64,000 nt of DNA from the NCBI RefSeq assembly GCF_900101905.1, contig NZ_FNAJ01000002.1, positions 434,001-498,000 on the forward strand. The letters are read 5' to 3'. Numbering within the stretch: the first letter of the stretch is position 1; every line of letters starts with the position of its first letter. The position numbers were made by a program, and so were the translations under genes. This stretch comes from Myxococcus virescens (GTDB lineage: Bacteria; Myxococcota; Myxococcia; Myxococcales; Myxococcaceae). The notes under the pieces are model-generated. The model saw nothing but the letters and a program-made list of their open reading frames with translations. It was not told the origin of the DNA and made no database searches. Below, in pieces: positions 38,216 to 46,943 of the stretch.

Positions 38216-39079
38216 ATGAGCGTTCGCCGCCTCCTCCCCGTCTTGTTCCTGATGGGGCCGCTCGCGTGTGCGACCGGCCCTGGCTACCTCGCCTCCACCG
38301 AGTCCGTCGCCGCCGTTCGGCGCGCCCCGGGAGAGCTGCGGGTGATGACCTTCAACATCCAGTCCGGCGCCCGCGGGTTGGAGCGCGTGGCGCACGTGAT
38401 TCGCGCCGCGGTGCCGGACGTCGTCGCCTTGCAGGAGGTGGACGTGGGGTCCACCCGCGCGCGCGGCCTGGACCAGACGGAGGAGCTGTCCCGCCTCACC
38501 GGCCTGAAGTACCGCGCCCACTTCCGCACCACGGATTTGTTCGGCGGGGCCTACGGCATCGCCGTGCTGTCGCGCTTCCCGCTGGAGGCACTGGCGCAGT
38601 ATCCGCTGCCGGGGCCGCGCGGCGCGGAGCCTCGCACCGTGGCGCATGCGGTGGTGGAGGTGGATGGGCGCGAGGTGAGCGTCTACCTCACGCACCTCAT
38701 CCGCCAGCCCTTCAACAGCGACACCCGCGTGCGGCAGAGCGCCTACGTGGCGCGGCTGATGGCGCAGGATTCGCGGCCCAAGGTGTTGATGGGGGACCTC
38801 AACGACGGACCGGATTCACGCTCCACGCGGCTGCTGCGGCGGGCCCTGCATGACGTCGCCGCGGCGACCGGGGGCACGGGGGGCACGTATCCGCTGCCGC
38901 TCTTCCTGCCCACGCTGCGCATCGACTACGTGCTGGCGTGTGATGCCTTCACGTCCGTGGCCAGCCGGGTGCTGCGCGTGGACGTGTCCGACCACTACCC
39001 CGTGGTGGCGGACCTGCGGCTGAAGCCGGAAGCCGTGCCCCTGGTCGCCGAGCGCGCGGCCACCGGCACCGCGCCTTGA
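38216..39079 (+). CDS. Lipoprotein of the endonuclease/exonuclease/phosphatase family
   Basis: A 287-residue protein starting at ATG 38216, with lipobox MGPLACATG. EEP fold motifs: VMTFNIQSG, VVALQEVDVGS (catalytic Glu), GIAVLSRFPL, VYLTHLIRQP, VLMGDLNDGPDS and VSDHYPVVADL (catalytic Asp-His). A periplasmic or surface phosphodiesterase or nuclease of unknown substrate. A second EEP lipoprotein is encoded at 13810. Confidence 0.88.
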   Translation: MSVRRLLPVLFLMGPLACATGPGYLASTESVAAVRRAPGELRVMTFNIQSGARGLERVAHVIRAAVPDVVALQEVDVGSTRARGLDQTEELSRLTGLKYRAHFRTTDLFGGAYGIAVLSRFPLEALAQYPLPGPRGAEPRTVAHAVVEVDGREVSVYLTHLIRQPFNSDTRVRQSAYVARLMAQDSRPKVLMGDLNDGPDSRSTRLLRRALHDVAAATGGTGGTYPLPLFLPTLRIDYVLACDAFTSVASRVLRVDVSDHYPVVADLRLKPEAVPLVAERAATGTAP

Positions 39080-39103
39080 ACGAGGCGCGGGCCAGCGCGG
39101 GCA

Positions 39104-39655
39104 TCAGCCGACGTTGAAGCGGTACAGGACTTCGTTGTCGTTGCGCGTGAAGCCCTTGAGCACCTGGTGCTCGAGGTTCTGCGCGCCCAGGTACGCCAGT
39201 CCGCCGGAGGCGAAGCCCATGACGGACAGCTCGAAGTAGGGGTGTGGCCGGGGAACGTGGGTGATGTGCAGGTCGGTGTGGCCCTGACCGGGGAGCACGC
39301 TGAGGTCGCCCTCGGTGAAGTAGCCCTTCCAGATGCCGGGGGTGAACAGCAGGAAGCGCCGGAAGTCACCCTGGCTGAACATCGCCTTGAGCTGGCCCTG
39401 GCCCAGGGCGTACTCGGCGGACTTCACGCCGAACTGCCAATATGCGCTCGGGTTGTTGTTGTAGAAGCGCGCCAGCAGCTCGTCGTTGAGCCGGAGGAAA
39501 GCGTCCGCCGGCATGCGCGACACCGGCATCACGGGCTTGGAGAAGAAGGGCTCCTTCTTCGCGAAGTGGGTGAGGAACGCCTTCCAGGCCGCCTCCCCAT
39601 GGGTCTGCACCATCAACTGTTGCCGGGCCAGGAAAGCGACGCCTTTGACTTCCAT
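39104..39655 (-). CDS. Small DUF2378-like (myxobacterial) protein
   Basis: A 183-residue cytoplasmic protein with GGAGAG before the ATG. It opens EVKGVAFLARQQLMVQTHG and continues WKAFLTHFAKKEPFF, with YWQFGVKSAEYALGQGQLKAM in the middle. Length and layout recall the Myxococcales-specific DUF2378 (TIGR02265) family, related to haem-NO-binding folds. The call is tentative and the function unknown. Confidence 0.6.
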   Translation of the reverse strand: MEVKGVAFLARQQLMVQTHGEAAWKAFLTHFAKKEPFFSKPVMPVSRMPADAFLRLNDELLARFYNNNPSAYWQFGVKSAEYALGQGQLKAMFSQGDFRRFLLFTPGIWKGYFTEGDLSVLPGQGHTDLHITHVPRPHPYFELSVMGFASGGLAYLGAQNLEHQVLKGFTRNDNEVLYRFNVG

Positions 39656-39771
39656 TCACGCTCTCCGCGGGGGCGCGGACGCCCCGCGTTTGGGTTTGCA
39701 GGCCACAGTGTGCTGCAAATGTTTCATGAGACGAAGCGGTGATGTGACAACCGCTCGCGTCCGCCCGTCCC

Positions 39772-40158
39772 TCAATCGAGCTGGAGTCCGCAGTCGCTAC
39801 AGGCGCCTTCCAGCAGCGGCGCGGCGGTGCCACAGGCCGGGCAGGGCGGCTCGCCGTCCTCGGGGATGGGGGCCGCAGGAGCGGCGGTGCGTCCCATGGG
39901 CACCAGGCCTTCGCGCTCGATGCTGTCCATCCACCGCTGCTGGAGCAGGGCGGCCACGCGAGGGCCGTCCTCGGGGCGCACCAGCACCTGGAACTTCGGG
40001 CTGCATCCCGGCTTGCTGCAGGCCTCGCGATGCACGAGCGCCGGCACGTCCGCGCCCAGGCAGGCGTCCACCAGTCGCCGCGCGTCCATCAGCGCCATCT
40101 CCGCGCAGGGCACCAGCTCCACTTCCGACAGGGCCTTCGTTGCGTCTTCAGGAGTCAT
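39772..40158 (-). CDS. Small protein with C-terminal zinc ribbon
   Basis: A 128-residue protein starting at ATG 40158. The N-terminal part (LVPCAEMALMDARRLVDACL, FQVLVRPEDGPRVAALLQQ) resembles DUF2007-like signalling domains. The last 30 residues hold two CxxC pairs (CPACGTAAPLL and CSDCGLQLD), a zinc ribbon. Function unknown. Confidence 0.6.
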   Translation of the reverse strand: MTPEDATKALSEVELVPCAEMALMDARRLVDACLGADVPALVHREACSKPGCSPKFQVLVRPEDGPRVAALLQQRWMDSIEREGLVPMGRTAAPAAPIPEDGEPPCPACGTAAPLLEGACSDCGLQLD

Positions 40159-40459
40159 CACCCGGGGGATTGGAGCGCACCCATGGGGCCACGTCCAGTC
40201 CGCCCGGGCCCGCGTGTCATGCCGCGCACGCGCCGGGTCACGACGCGCCGCGGCCGAGAGGCGGTTCATTCCCCGGGCCTTCCCATGGCTTGTCGGGACA
40301 TGCGCTCAGGCGACGCGCCCGCGCTGGAAATCCTCGCGACCCCGGCAGTTCTTGCTGGCCATCGCGGCAAGGCGCGCCGGTGTGTGGTCTCCAGGCATCG
40401 GCGTGGATTGCGCGGTGGCGGAGGGGCGACTTCAGGCTAGCGTGCGGAGGGTGCCGCCC

Positions 40460-41092
40460 ATGTCACTCACGCCGCGCACCGCGCGCCTCTTCCGGCTCCT
40501 GATGGTGGGCGCGGGCGTGCTGACGTGTGGCGTCTTCGGCCTCGCCTGGGTGGTGGACCGCTTCGGTCAGCGCGACCAGGCCGCGCCCGCGGACGTGCTG
40601 GTGGTGCTGGGCGCGCGCGTGTTGCCCGGGGGCGTGCCTTCCGGGGCGTTGCGCGCGCGCACCGAGCACGCGGTGGCGCTGTACCACCGCGGCGTGGCTC
40701 CCCGGCTCGTCTTCTCCGGCGGCGTGGGCGTGAACCCACCCTCCGAGGCGCGCGCCATGCTGGCGCTGGCGACGCGGATGGGCGTCCCGGCGGAGGCGTG
40801 TGTCTTGGAGGAGGGCAGTCACTCCACCGACGACAACGCCCGGCTCACGGCGGAGGTGCTGCGCGGGCTGGGGGCTCGGCGCGTGGTGGTGGTGTCGGAC
40901 CCGTATCACCTGCTGCGCGCGCGCAACTACTTCCGGCTGTATGGCTGGGAGGTGGCCACCAGTCCGGCGCTGGAGACCGAGCGCAACCTGGACACGTTCG
41001 ACCGCATCTATTGGACGGTGCGCGAGGCCGTCGCGCTGCTCCTGCATCCCCGCGTGCTGCTGGCGCGCGCGCCTACTTCTCCGGCACCGTGA
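40460..41092 (+). CDS. YdcF family (DUF218) membrane protein
   Basis: A 210-residue protein with GGAGGG before ATG 40460. One N-terminal membrane helix (LLMVGAGVLTCGVFGLAWVV), then the DUF218 domain: ADVLVVLGARVLPGG, LVFSGGVGVNPPSEARAML, EEGSHSTDDNARLTAEVL and VVVSDPYHLLRARNYFR. Relatives (SanA, YdcF) act in cell-envelope maintenance. Its 3' end overlaps the convergent HtrA gene by 20 bp. Confidence 0.88.
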   Translation: MSLTPRTARLFRLLMVGAGVLTCGVFGLAWVVDRFGQRDQAAPADVLVVLGARVLPGGVPSGALRARTEHAVALYHRGVAPRLVFSGGVGVNPPSEARAMLALATRMGVPAEACVLEEGSHSTDDNARLTAEVLRGLGARRVVVVSDPYHLLRARNYFRLYGWEVATSPALETERNLDTFDRIYWTVREAVALLLHPRVLLARAPTSPAP

Positions 41093-42611
41093 GCGCGCGC
41101 AGCTCCAGCGCGCCACCCGGCAGGGCCACGCGGAGCAGCACGGACTCGCCGGGCTTCGCCTTCCGCAGCGCCGTCACCACGTCCTTCGCGCCGCGCACGG
41201 GCTTGTTCTCGGCCTCCACCACCACCATGCCCGGCAGCAGGCCGGCGTGTTCGGCCATGGAGGCGGGGGCCACCTCCGTCACCAAGGCGCCGGAGGGCGG
41301 CAGCTCCTGGGACTCCGCCAGCGCCGGGTCCATGTCCATCAGGCTCAGCCCCACGCGATGCTCGGCGGGGCGCTGCGAGCCCCCGACGGCCGGATCCTTC
41401 TTGGCGACGCCTTCCAGGTCGGGCCGCGTGCCTAGCGTCGCCTTCACGTCGCGCTTCTTCGCGTCCCGGTAGAGGGCGAGCGTGAGCTCCGCGCCCGGTG
41501 GTTTCTGCGCCACCAGTCGCGTGAGCGCGCCCGCCGAGTCGATGGGCTGTCCGTCCGCGGCGACGATGATGTCATCTGGCCGCAGCCCGGCTCGGGCCGC
41601 CGCTGTCTCCGCCGTGACGTCGGTGATGACCGCGCCCTCCCGCACCGGCGCGCCGAGCGCCTCGCCCAAATCGGGCGTCATGTCCTGCACCATCAGCCCC
41701 AGCCAGCCGCGGGTGACGGCGCCCTTCTTCTCCAACTGGGGCAGCAGCGATTTGACGAGGTTGCTGGGCACCGCGAAGCCAATGCCCGAGCCCTCGCCGG
41801 CGATGGCCGTGTTGATGCCCACCACCTCGCCACTCAGGTTGAACAGCGGACCGCCGGAGTTGCCCGGGTTGATGGCGGCGTCCGTCTGGAGGAAGTCGTC
41901 GAAGGGGCCCGCCGCGATGTCGCGCTCCTTCGCGGCGAGGATGCCCAGGCTGGTGCTGGACGTCAGGCCGTAGGGATTGCCAATGGCCAGCACCCAGTCC
42001 CCCACACGCAGCGCATCCGAATCTCCCAGCCGCACCACCGGCAAGGGCTTGCCGCCGTCCAGGCGTTCGAGCTGGAGCACCGCCACGTCGGTGAGCGGGT
42101 CCGAGCCCAGCACGCGCGCCGCCAGGTCGCGCCCGTCGGCGAGCTGTACCTGAATCGCCTCCGCGCCTTCCACGAGGTGGTGGTTGGTCAGCACCAGTCC
42201 CCTGGCGTCGATGATGAAGCCGGAGCCGATGCCCTCTCGCACCGGCGGCGCGAAGGGCGAGGGCGCCTCGAAGGGAGACAGCGGGTCCTCGGGGGCGTCG
42301 CCGAAAGGGGGACCGTCGAACGGCAAGCCTCCGAAAGGTGAGGGACCGTCACCACCCCAGGGCGTGTCCTTCGTCTCGCCGGGCGTGGGCGCGCCCAGCC
42401 GCACCTCCACGTTGACGACGGCCGGACTCACGGACGCCACCAGGGGGGCGACGGAGGCGAGCGCCACGGCGCGTCCGGTGGGCAGCGGGGGAGGCTCGGT
42501 CGGCTTCGGTGCGGAGGTCGCCGTGGAAGGAGGCGGCTCCTCCGTGTCCTTCCGGCAGGCCACCAGGCCCAGCAGCACCCCTACCGCCACCCCGCGCGCG
42601 TGTACCCTCAT
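41073..42611 (-). CDS. HtrA/DegP-like serine protease with two PDZ domains (lipoprotein)
   Basis: A 512-residue protein from ATG 42611 with GGGGAGGAAGG upstream. Lipobox LLGLVACRKD. A Pro-rich linker of about 80 residues precedes the trypsin-like domain with all three catalytic residues: His in LTNHHLVEG, Asp in LTDVAVLQL and Ser in NPGNSGGPLF. Two PDZ domains follow (RGWLGLMVQDMTPDLG and the C-terminal GALVTEVAPASMAEHAGLLPG). Envelope quality-control protease, anchored rather than free as in DegP. Confidence 0.92.
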   Translation of the reverse strand: MRVHARGVAVGVLLGLVACRKDTEEPPPSTATSAPKPTEPPPLPTGRAVALASVAPLVASVSPAVVNVEVRLGAPTPGETKDTPWGGDGPSPFGGLPFDGPPFGDAPEDPLSPFEAPSPFAPPVREGIGSGFIIDARGLVLTNHHLVEGAEAIQVQLADGRDLAARVLGSDPLTDVAVLQLERLDGGKPLPVVRLGDSDALRVGDWVLAIGNPYGLTSSTSLGILAAKERDIAAGPFDDFLQTDAAINPGNSGGPLFNLSGEVVGINTAIAGEGSGIGFAVPSNLVKSLLPQLEKKGAVTRGWLGLMVQDMTPDLGEALGAPVREGAVITDVTAETAAARAGLRPDDIIVAADGQPIDSAGALTRLVAQKPPGAELTLALYRDAKKRDVKATLGTRPDLEGVAKKDPAVGGSQRPAEHRVGLSLMDMDPALAESQELPPSGALVTEVAPASMAEHAGLLPGMVVVEAENKPVRGAKDVVTALRKAKPGESVLLRVALPGGALELRALTVPEK

Positions 42612-42727
42612 CGCCTTCCTCCCCTGTCGCAAGCTGCGACCGCCGCGCGACGCAGGGGGGCTGACCACCCGGGCATGAAGCCTGTCAGGCCGCCTGGAGG
42701 ACTGGGGTCCCGCCGGGGGCCCTCCTG

Positions 42728-43237
42728 TCAGCCCGCGGGCTCACGCGGCGTGGGCGTGGCCGGGGCGCTCATGCGCTTCACCAGCTTCTCCAGGATGCGG
42801 AAGAGGGCCTTGCGGTCTCCCGCGTCGAGGATGCCCAGGAACTGGTGCATGCCATGGACGACCACGCGGTTGAGCCGCTCCCAGGTCGACTGGCCCTCCT
42901 CCGTCAGGCGGCAGTGCACGACGCGGCGGTCGGTGGCGCTGCGCTCGCGCAGCAGGTGCCCCTGGCGCTCCAGCCGGTCCACCACGCCCGTGACGGTCTT
43001 CTCCGTGACGCCCAGCCGGCGCGCCAGCTCGCCCATGGTGAGCGGACCGTCCTGACCGAGCCAGAGGATGGCGTGAACCTGAGGTGGCGTGAACTGGAGC
43101 TGTTCGCACATGCTGGCGATGGGGTCACGGAGCGAACTGCGCCGGCCCAGCGCGAGGAGCAGGTTCTGGAGCTTCTCCAGGTCCTCGGAAACGTCTTCAT
43201 CCTCTTTGTGGAATTTCCGTGACACGGAGTATCCCAT
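42728..43237 (-). CDS. MarR family transcriptional regulator
   Basis: A 169-residue protein starting at ATG 43237. Winged helix: PPQVHAILWLG, GELARRLGVTEKTVTGVVDRL, GHLLRERSATDRRVVHCRLT. Short helical dimer arms at both ends. It diverges from modABC with 96 bp between the starts and is a natural candidate to control molybdate uptake here, where no ModE-like gene is seen. Effector unknown. Confidence 0.88.
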   Translation of the reverse strand: MGYSVSRKFHKEDEDVSEDLEKLQNLLLALGRRSSLRDPIASMCEQLQFTPPQVHAILWLGQDGPLTMGELARRLGVTEKTVTGVVDRLERQGHLLRERSATDRRVVHCRLTEEGQSTWERLNRVVVHGMHQFLGILDAGDRKALFRILEKLVKRMSAPATPTPREPAG

Positions 43238-43264
43238 AGCGGCCCCGCATGGGCGGGTCAATCT

Positions 43265-43316
43265 GTTGTCCAGATGGACGCGGACCTGACGACAATGCGA
43301 CGCGGGTTGTCCGGAT
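43265..43316. promoter_or_regulatory. Candidate operator between marR and modABC
   Basis: GTTGTCCAGAT (43265-43275) and GTTGTCCGGAT (43306-43316) are direct repeats 41 bp apart; GTCCAGATGGAC at the first is a 4-4-4 palindrome. They lie in the divergent promoter region, close to the modA start. A MarR binding site is plausible. Confidence 0.4.
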
Positions 43317-43333
43317 ATGCGAGGTGCTACGCC

Positions 43334-44092
43334 ATGCGTCATCTGTTCCTGCTTTGTGCCGTCTCCACGCTGTTGTCGGGGGGGGCTGCCCAGGCCGACA
43401 CGGTGCTGGTGTTCGCGGCCGTGAGCACCTCGGACGCGCTCCAGGAACTGGCGCCGGCCTTCACCCAGACCACGGGCCACGCAGTGGAGTTCTCCCTGGG
43501 GGCCTCGAACGACCTCGCACGTCAGGCCGTGGCCGGAGCGCCCGCGGACGTCTTCCTTTCCGCCGACACGGCGCAGATGGACGCGGTGGAGAAGGCGGGC
43601 CTGGTCGCGCCCTCGACGCGCGTGGACCTGCTGTCCAACCGGCTGGTGGTGGTGGTGCCGGTGGACGCGAAGTCGGCGCCGTCCTCACCCGCTGGGTTGC
43701 GTGGGTTGAAGCGGCTGTCGCTGGCGGACCCGGAGGCGGTGCCCGCGGGCGTGTATGCCAAGGCGTGGCTGGTGAAGGCGGGGCTCTGGAAGGCGCTGGC
43801 GCCGAATGTCGTGCCGGCGCTCAATGTGCGCGCCGCGCTGGCGGCGGTGGAGACGGGGCGCGTGGACGCAGGCGTCGTGTATTCCACGGATGCGGCACAT
43901 TCGAAGCGCGTGCGCGTCGCCTTCCAGGTGCCTGAGCAGGACGTGCCGCGCATCGTGTATCCGGCGGCGGCGCTGACGAAGGGCGCCGCGCCGGAGGCCG
44001 GGCGGGCATTCGTGCGCTTCCTTCGGTCGGACGCGGCTCGGAAGGTCTTCACACGCCACGGCTTCGGCGTTCCCAGCGCGCGGGCTCCCTGA
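43334..44092 (+). CDS. modA: Molybdate ABC transporter, periplasmic binding protein
   Basis: A 252-residue protein starting at ATG 43334. Signal peptide residues 1-21 (SGGAAQAD). ModA features: VFAAVSTSDALQELAPAF, FSLGASNDLARQAVAGAPAD, FLSADTAQMDAVEKAGLV, SLADPEAVPAGVYAKAWL, and GVVYSTDAAHSKRV. Binds molybdate or tungstate for ModBC. Its stop overlaps the modB start (TGATG). Confidence 0.93.
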   Translation: MRHLFLLCAVSTLLSGGAAQADTVLVFAAVSTSDALQELAPAFTQTTGHAVEFSLGASNDLARQAVAGAPADVFLSADTAQMDAVEKAGLVAPSTRVDLLSNRLVVVVPVDAKSAPSSPAGLRGLKRLSLADPEAVPAGVYAKAWLVKAGLWKALAPNVVPALNVRAALAAVETGRVDAGVVYSTDAAHSKRVRVAFQVPEQDVPRIVYPAAALTKGAAPEAGRAFVRFLRSDAARKVFTRHGFGVPSARAP

Positions 44093-44766
44093 TGGAGGGC
44101 GTCGCGGCGTTGGTGTCCTTCACAATCTGGGTGGCGACGCTGGCCACGCTGCTCATCCTGCCGCCAGGGCTCGCGGTGGCGTACGCACTGGCGCGGTGGG
44201 AGGGCCCAGGCAAGGGCGTGGTGGAGACGGTGCTGACGCTGCCGCTGGTGCTGCCGCCCACGGCGGTGGGACTGGTGCTGCTGGAGTTGCTCGGGCGCAA
44301 CGGCCCGTTGGGGCGCGTGCTGGACGCGTGGGGCCTGGAGGTCGTCTTCACGCCCAAGGCCGTGGTGCTGGCGAGCGCGGTGATGGCGTTCCCGTTGCTG
44401 GTGCGCTCGGCGCGCTCGGGCTTCGAGGAGGTGGACCCGCGGCTGGTGGCGGTGGCGCGCACCCTGGGCGATTCGCGCACGCGCGCCTTCTTCCGGGTGA
44501 CGTTGCCGCTGGCCTGGCGCGGTGTGCTGGTGGGCGCGCTGCTGGCGTTCTCCCGCGCGCTGGGGGAGTTCGGCGCCACGGTGCTGGTGGCGGGCAACAT
44601 CCCAGGCCGTACGCAGACGCTCTCTCTGGCCATCTTCCAGCGCACGCAGCTGGGGCGGGACGCGGAGGCGCTGCGGCTGGCGGGCGTGGCGGCGCTGCTC
44701 GCCTTCGTGGCGGTGTTCGCGACCGAGGCGGTGACGCGGCGGCGTGGGCGGAGGGTGCGCGCGTGA
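44092..44766 (+). CDS. modB: Molybdate ABC transporter permease
   Basis: A 224-residue permease with about five helices. LPLVLPPTAVGLVLLELLG and AMAFPLLVRSARSGF-like stretches, and the EAA motif VDPRLVAVARTLGDSRTRAFF coupling to the ATPase. ALGEFGATVLVAGNIPGRTQT is a ModB signature. Starts in the modA stop and ends in a GTGA overlap with modC. Confidence 0.93.
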   Translation: MEGVAALVSFTIWVATLATLLILPPGLAVAYALARWEGPGKGVVETVLTLPLVLPPTAVGLVLLELLGRNGPLGRVLDAWGLEVVFTPKAVVLASAVMAFPLLVRSARSGFEEVDPRLVAVARTLGDSRTRAFFRVTLPLAWRGVLVGALLAFSRALGEFGATVLVAGNIPGRTQTLSLAIFQRTQLGRDAEALRLAGVAALLAFVAVFATEAVTRRRGRRVRA

Positions 44767-45833
44767 GCCTGGAGCTGGACATCCGGTTGCCACTGGCGCG
44801 CTTCACGCTGGAGGTGGGCACGCGGCTGGATGGCGCGTCGGTGGCGGTGATGGGGCGCTCGGGCTCCGGGAAGACGTCGCTGCTGGAGGTGCTCGCGGGG
44901 CTGCGGCGCGGCGCCCGGGGCCGGGTGGTGCTGGATGGCCGCGTGTTGTTGGATAGCGTTGCCCGAAGCGACGTGCCGCCCGAACAGCGCCGCATGGGCT
45001 ACGTGCCCCAGGATGCGCTGCTCTTCCCGCATCTCACGGCGGAGCAGAACGTGCGCTTTGGCGCGCGGCCGGGGCGGGTCTCTCGGGTGGACGAGGCCGT
45101 GGAGATTCTGGAGCTGGCGCCGCTGCTGCGCCGCTACCCGGCCACGCTGTCCGGGGGCGAGAAGCAGCGCGTGGCGTTGGCGCGCGCGCTGGCCACGGAC
45201 CCGGCGTTGTTGTTGCTCGATGAGCCGCTCGCCGCGCTGGACGTGGCGCTGAAGGAACGCGTGCTGCCGTACCTGCTGCGCGTGCGCGACGAGGCCCGGG
45301 TGCCGATGCTGTACGTGACGCATCAGCTGGGCGAGGCGCGCGTGCTGGCGCGGGAGGCGCTGCTGCTGGACCAGGGGCAGGTCCGCGCGGCCGGGCCCGC
45401 GGCCGAGGTGCTGGGCGCGGCGGTGCGAGGACTGCTCGCCGGTGAAGGGGAAGGGGAGGAGAACATCCTCGAAGGAGTCCTGGAGCGTCCGGACGACGGC
45501 GGGTTGCGGCTTCGGATGCAGGGTGGGTTGTCGTTGTGCGTGCCGGACTCGCCCGCGTTGGCGCCGGGCACGCGCGCGGCCTATGCCGTGCCGGCCGCGG
45601 ACATCCTGCTGTCCATTCAACCGCTGACGGGCGTCTCCGCGCGCAACGTCATGGCGGGCACGGTGGTGAACGTGGAGCCCGTGGCGACGGGCGAGGACGC
45701 GGCCACCGTGGAGGTGGCGGGCGTGCGCTGGGTGGTGTGGCTCACGTCCGCGTCGGTGCGTGAGCTGGGCGTGGTGCCCGGCGCGCGGGTGTCCCTGGCG
45801 GTGAAGACGTCCGCGTGCCGGCGGCTGCGCTGA
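44763..45833 (+). CDS. modC: Molybdate ABC transporter ATPase with TOBE domain
   Basis: A 356-residue ATPase from GTG 44763. Walker A GRSGSGKTS, GYVPQDALLFPHLT, signature LSGGEKQRVALARAL, Walker B LLLLDEPLAALD, switch His in YVTHQLGEA. The C-terminal 130 residues are the regulatory TOBE (MOP) domain that senses oxyanion (NVMAGTVVNVEPVATGEDAA). Completes a three-gene operon. Confidence 0.94.
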   Translation: MSLELDIRLPLARFTLEVGTRLDGASVAVMGRSGSGKTSLLEVLAGLRRGARGRVVLDGRVLLDSVARSDVPPEQRRMGYVPQDALLFPHLTAEQNVRFGARPGRVSRVDEAVEILELAPLLRRYPATLSGGEKQRVALARALATDPALLLLDEPLAALDVALKERVLPYLLRVRDEARVPMLYVTHQLGEARVLAREALLLDQGQVRAAGPAAEVLGAAVRGLLAGEGEGEENILEGVLERPDDGGLRLRMQGGLSLCVPDSPALAPGTRAAYAVPAADILLSIQPLTGVSARNVMAGTVVNVEPVATGEDAATVEVAGVRWVVWLTSASVRELGVVPGARVSLAVKTSACRRLR

Positions 45834-46405
45834 CTCAGCGCGCAGCTCAGATGTGCTGAGAGACGGAACCGTCGCGACGAGTCGTCCGTGGGCCGCGCGA
45901 ACGCCAGGCAGGGCAGGACGAGCGACAGCGAGACGGAGCGGTTCGCGCAAGGAGTGCATGCGCGGGGACGCCTCGTGAGCGCACGGCTCGCGCGGATGCC
46001 ATCACCTCCATGGTGGAGTTCATGCTGAACGGACCGTGCCCCTCGGAGGCCCCTCGCGCCGAGGGGCGCCGGAGTCACTCCCGTAGCTCGCTGTTCGGAA
46101 ATGTCGGGGGTTTTGCGCCGCGAAATCTCCCGACATTTCCGAACAGCAAGCTGCCGAGGTGCGCCCCGGCCCTCGGGGCGGCTCGCCTCATGGTGCGCTT
46201 CAAAAGGGCTGGGCGATTGTGTCGCCGCGGTGGGCCAGCCCACCGGCTGCATCGCGCGGAGAAATGGCCGCCAGGAGGGGGGGACTCTCTTGCCAGGCTG
46301 CGATGGACCGATCGCGCAGGTCGAGAGATTGCGTACCGCACATGGCAGGCGGTACCTCCTCGCGCTCAACAGTCTCCGCCTGCTCGCTTCATCCGCACGT
46401 TGCGA
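45834..46405. other. Degenerate intergenic region downstream of modC
   Basis: About 570 bases without a credible gene. It contains the large inverted repeat at 46085-46152. A plus-strand stretch around 46300-46400 reads VERLRTAHGRRYLLALNSL, which looks protein-like, but no start or family is seen; it may be a fragment. The region leads into the decayed siderophore gene. Confidence 0.45.
46085..46152. repeat. 24-bp inverted repeat with 20-base spacer
   Basis: AGCTCGCTGTTCGGAAATGTCGGG at 46085-46108 and its complement at 46129-46152 match at 23 of 24 positions; the spacer is GGTTTTGCGCCGCGAAATCT. Weaker complementarity continues outward for about 20 bases on each side. It could be a strong hairpin terminator or a small palindromic mobile element. 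Confidence 0.7.
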
Positions 46406-46778
46406 TCAGAGGCCCCGCTTGCCGTCCCGCCAGTAAGCCTTGCTGCGCACGTCGCGCTTCGCGAAGCCGCGTCGGTCGAGCAGTTCCTGGCGCAGCATGA
46501 CGACAGCTGCTGCCGGGGCCTTGGCCATGGAAGAAGACGACGACCTCGAGCGCTCCACGCGCTGTGTCCACCAGTGACGGCGTGTCGTGCCGGAAGGCCG
46601 TCGGGCCGACACGGAACTCCACTTCGTGGCCGGGCTCGGCGCGGACACCCTTGAGCGACTCGCCCTCGAAGCGCACGCGGCGCAGTCGAGGTGCCAGCGT
46701 CTCAACCGAAGTGACGCGGGTGGCCTTCGCGAACCACGGCACGAGGGTATTTGCGAGGACTGCGGGCATTCCCGGCAT
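46406..46778 (-). pseudogene. Siderophore-interacting (FAD-binding 9) protein, internally deleted
   Basis: The N-terminal 90 residues match the ferric-siderophore reductase family (ETLAPRLRRVRFEGESL, VEFRVGPTAFRH, VVFFHGQGPGS). At about 46509 the frame breaks. The next frame supplies the family C-terminus: VVMLRQELLDRRGFAK, then KAYWRDGKRGL and a stop at 46406. About 120 residues of the middle, including the NADPH-binding part, are missing and the two ends are out of frame. Family members are about 250-270 residues. It diverges from hmuY at a Fur-box-like site. Confidence 0.75.
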
Positions 46779-46810
46779 GGGCGGTTCAGGAGGACGATGA
46801 TTTCATGGGT

Positions 46811-46845
46811 CGAATATTGAATATGAGAATCGTTATCAATTATGG
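46811..46845. promoter_or_regulatory. Divergent promoters overlapping the Fur-box-like site
   Basis: Minus strand: TTGATA (46839-46834), 17-bp spacer, TATTCG (46816-46811). Plus strand: TTGAAT (46817-46822), about 17-18 bp, then TTATGG/TATGGT near 46840-46846. Both spacers contain the Fur-like palindrome, so Fur binding would block both directions. Confidence 0.5.
46824..46838. promoter_or_regulatory. Fur-box-like operator
   Basis: TGAGAATCGTTATCA fits the 7-1-7 Fur consensus TGATAATnATTATCA with two mismatches. It is AT-rich in a very GC-rich genome and lies between a siderophore-utilization gene (now broken) and the haem-binding hmuY gene, both typical Fur targets. Confidence 0.7.
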
Positions 46846-46943
46846 TGCCGCGCGTGGAGGCCGGAATGGCACTGCGCCGTGTGCGCCTTGTCCTGGCCAT
46901 GGGTGGTCTCCGGCTCCGCACCATCCGAGGGAGAGGGCCGTTG

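Noticed and set aside
45617-46369. A 250-residue minus-strand ORF partly antisense to modC
   Set aside because: Low-complexity Ser/Arg composition, no start context and no motif.
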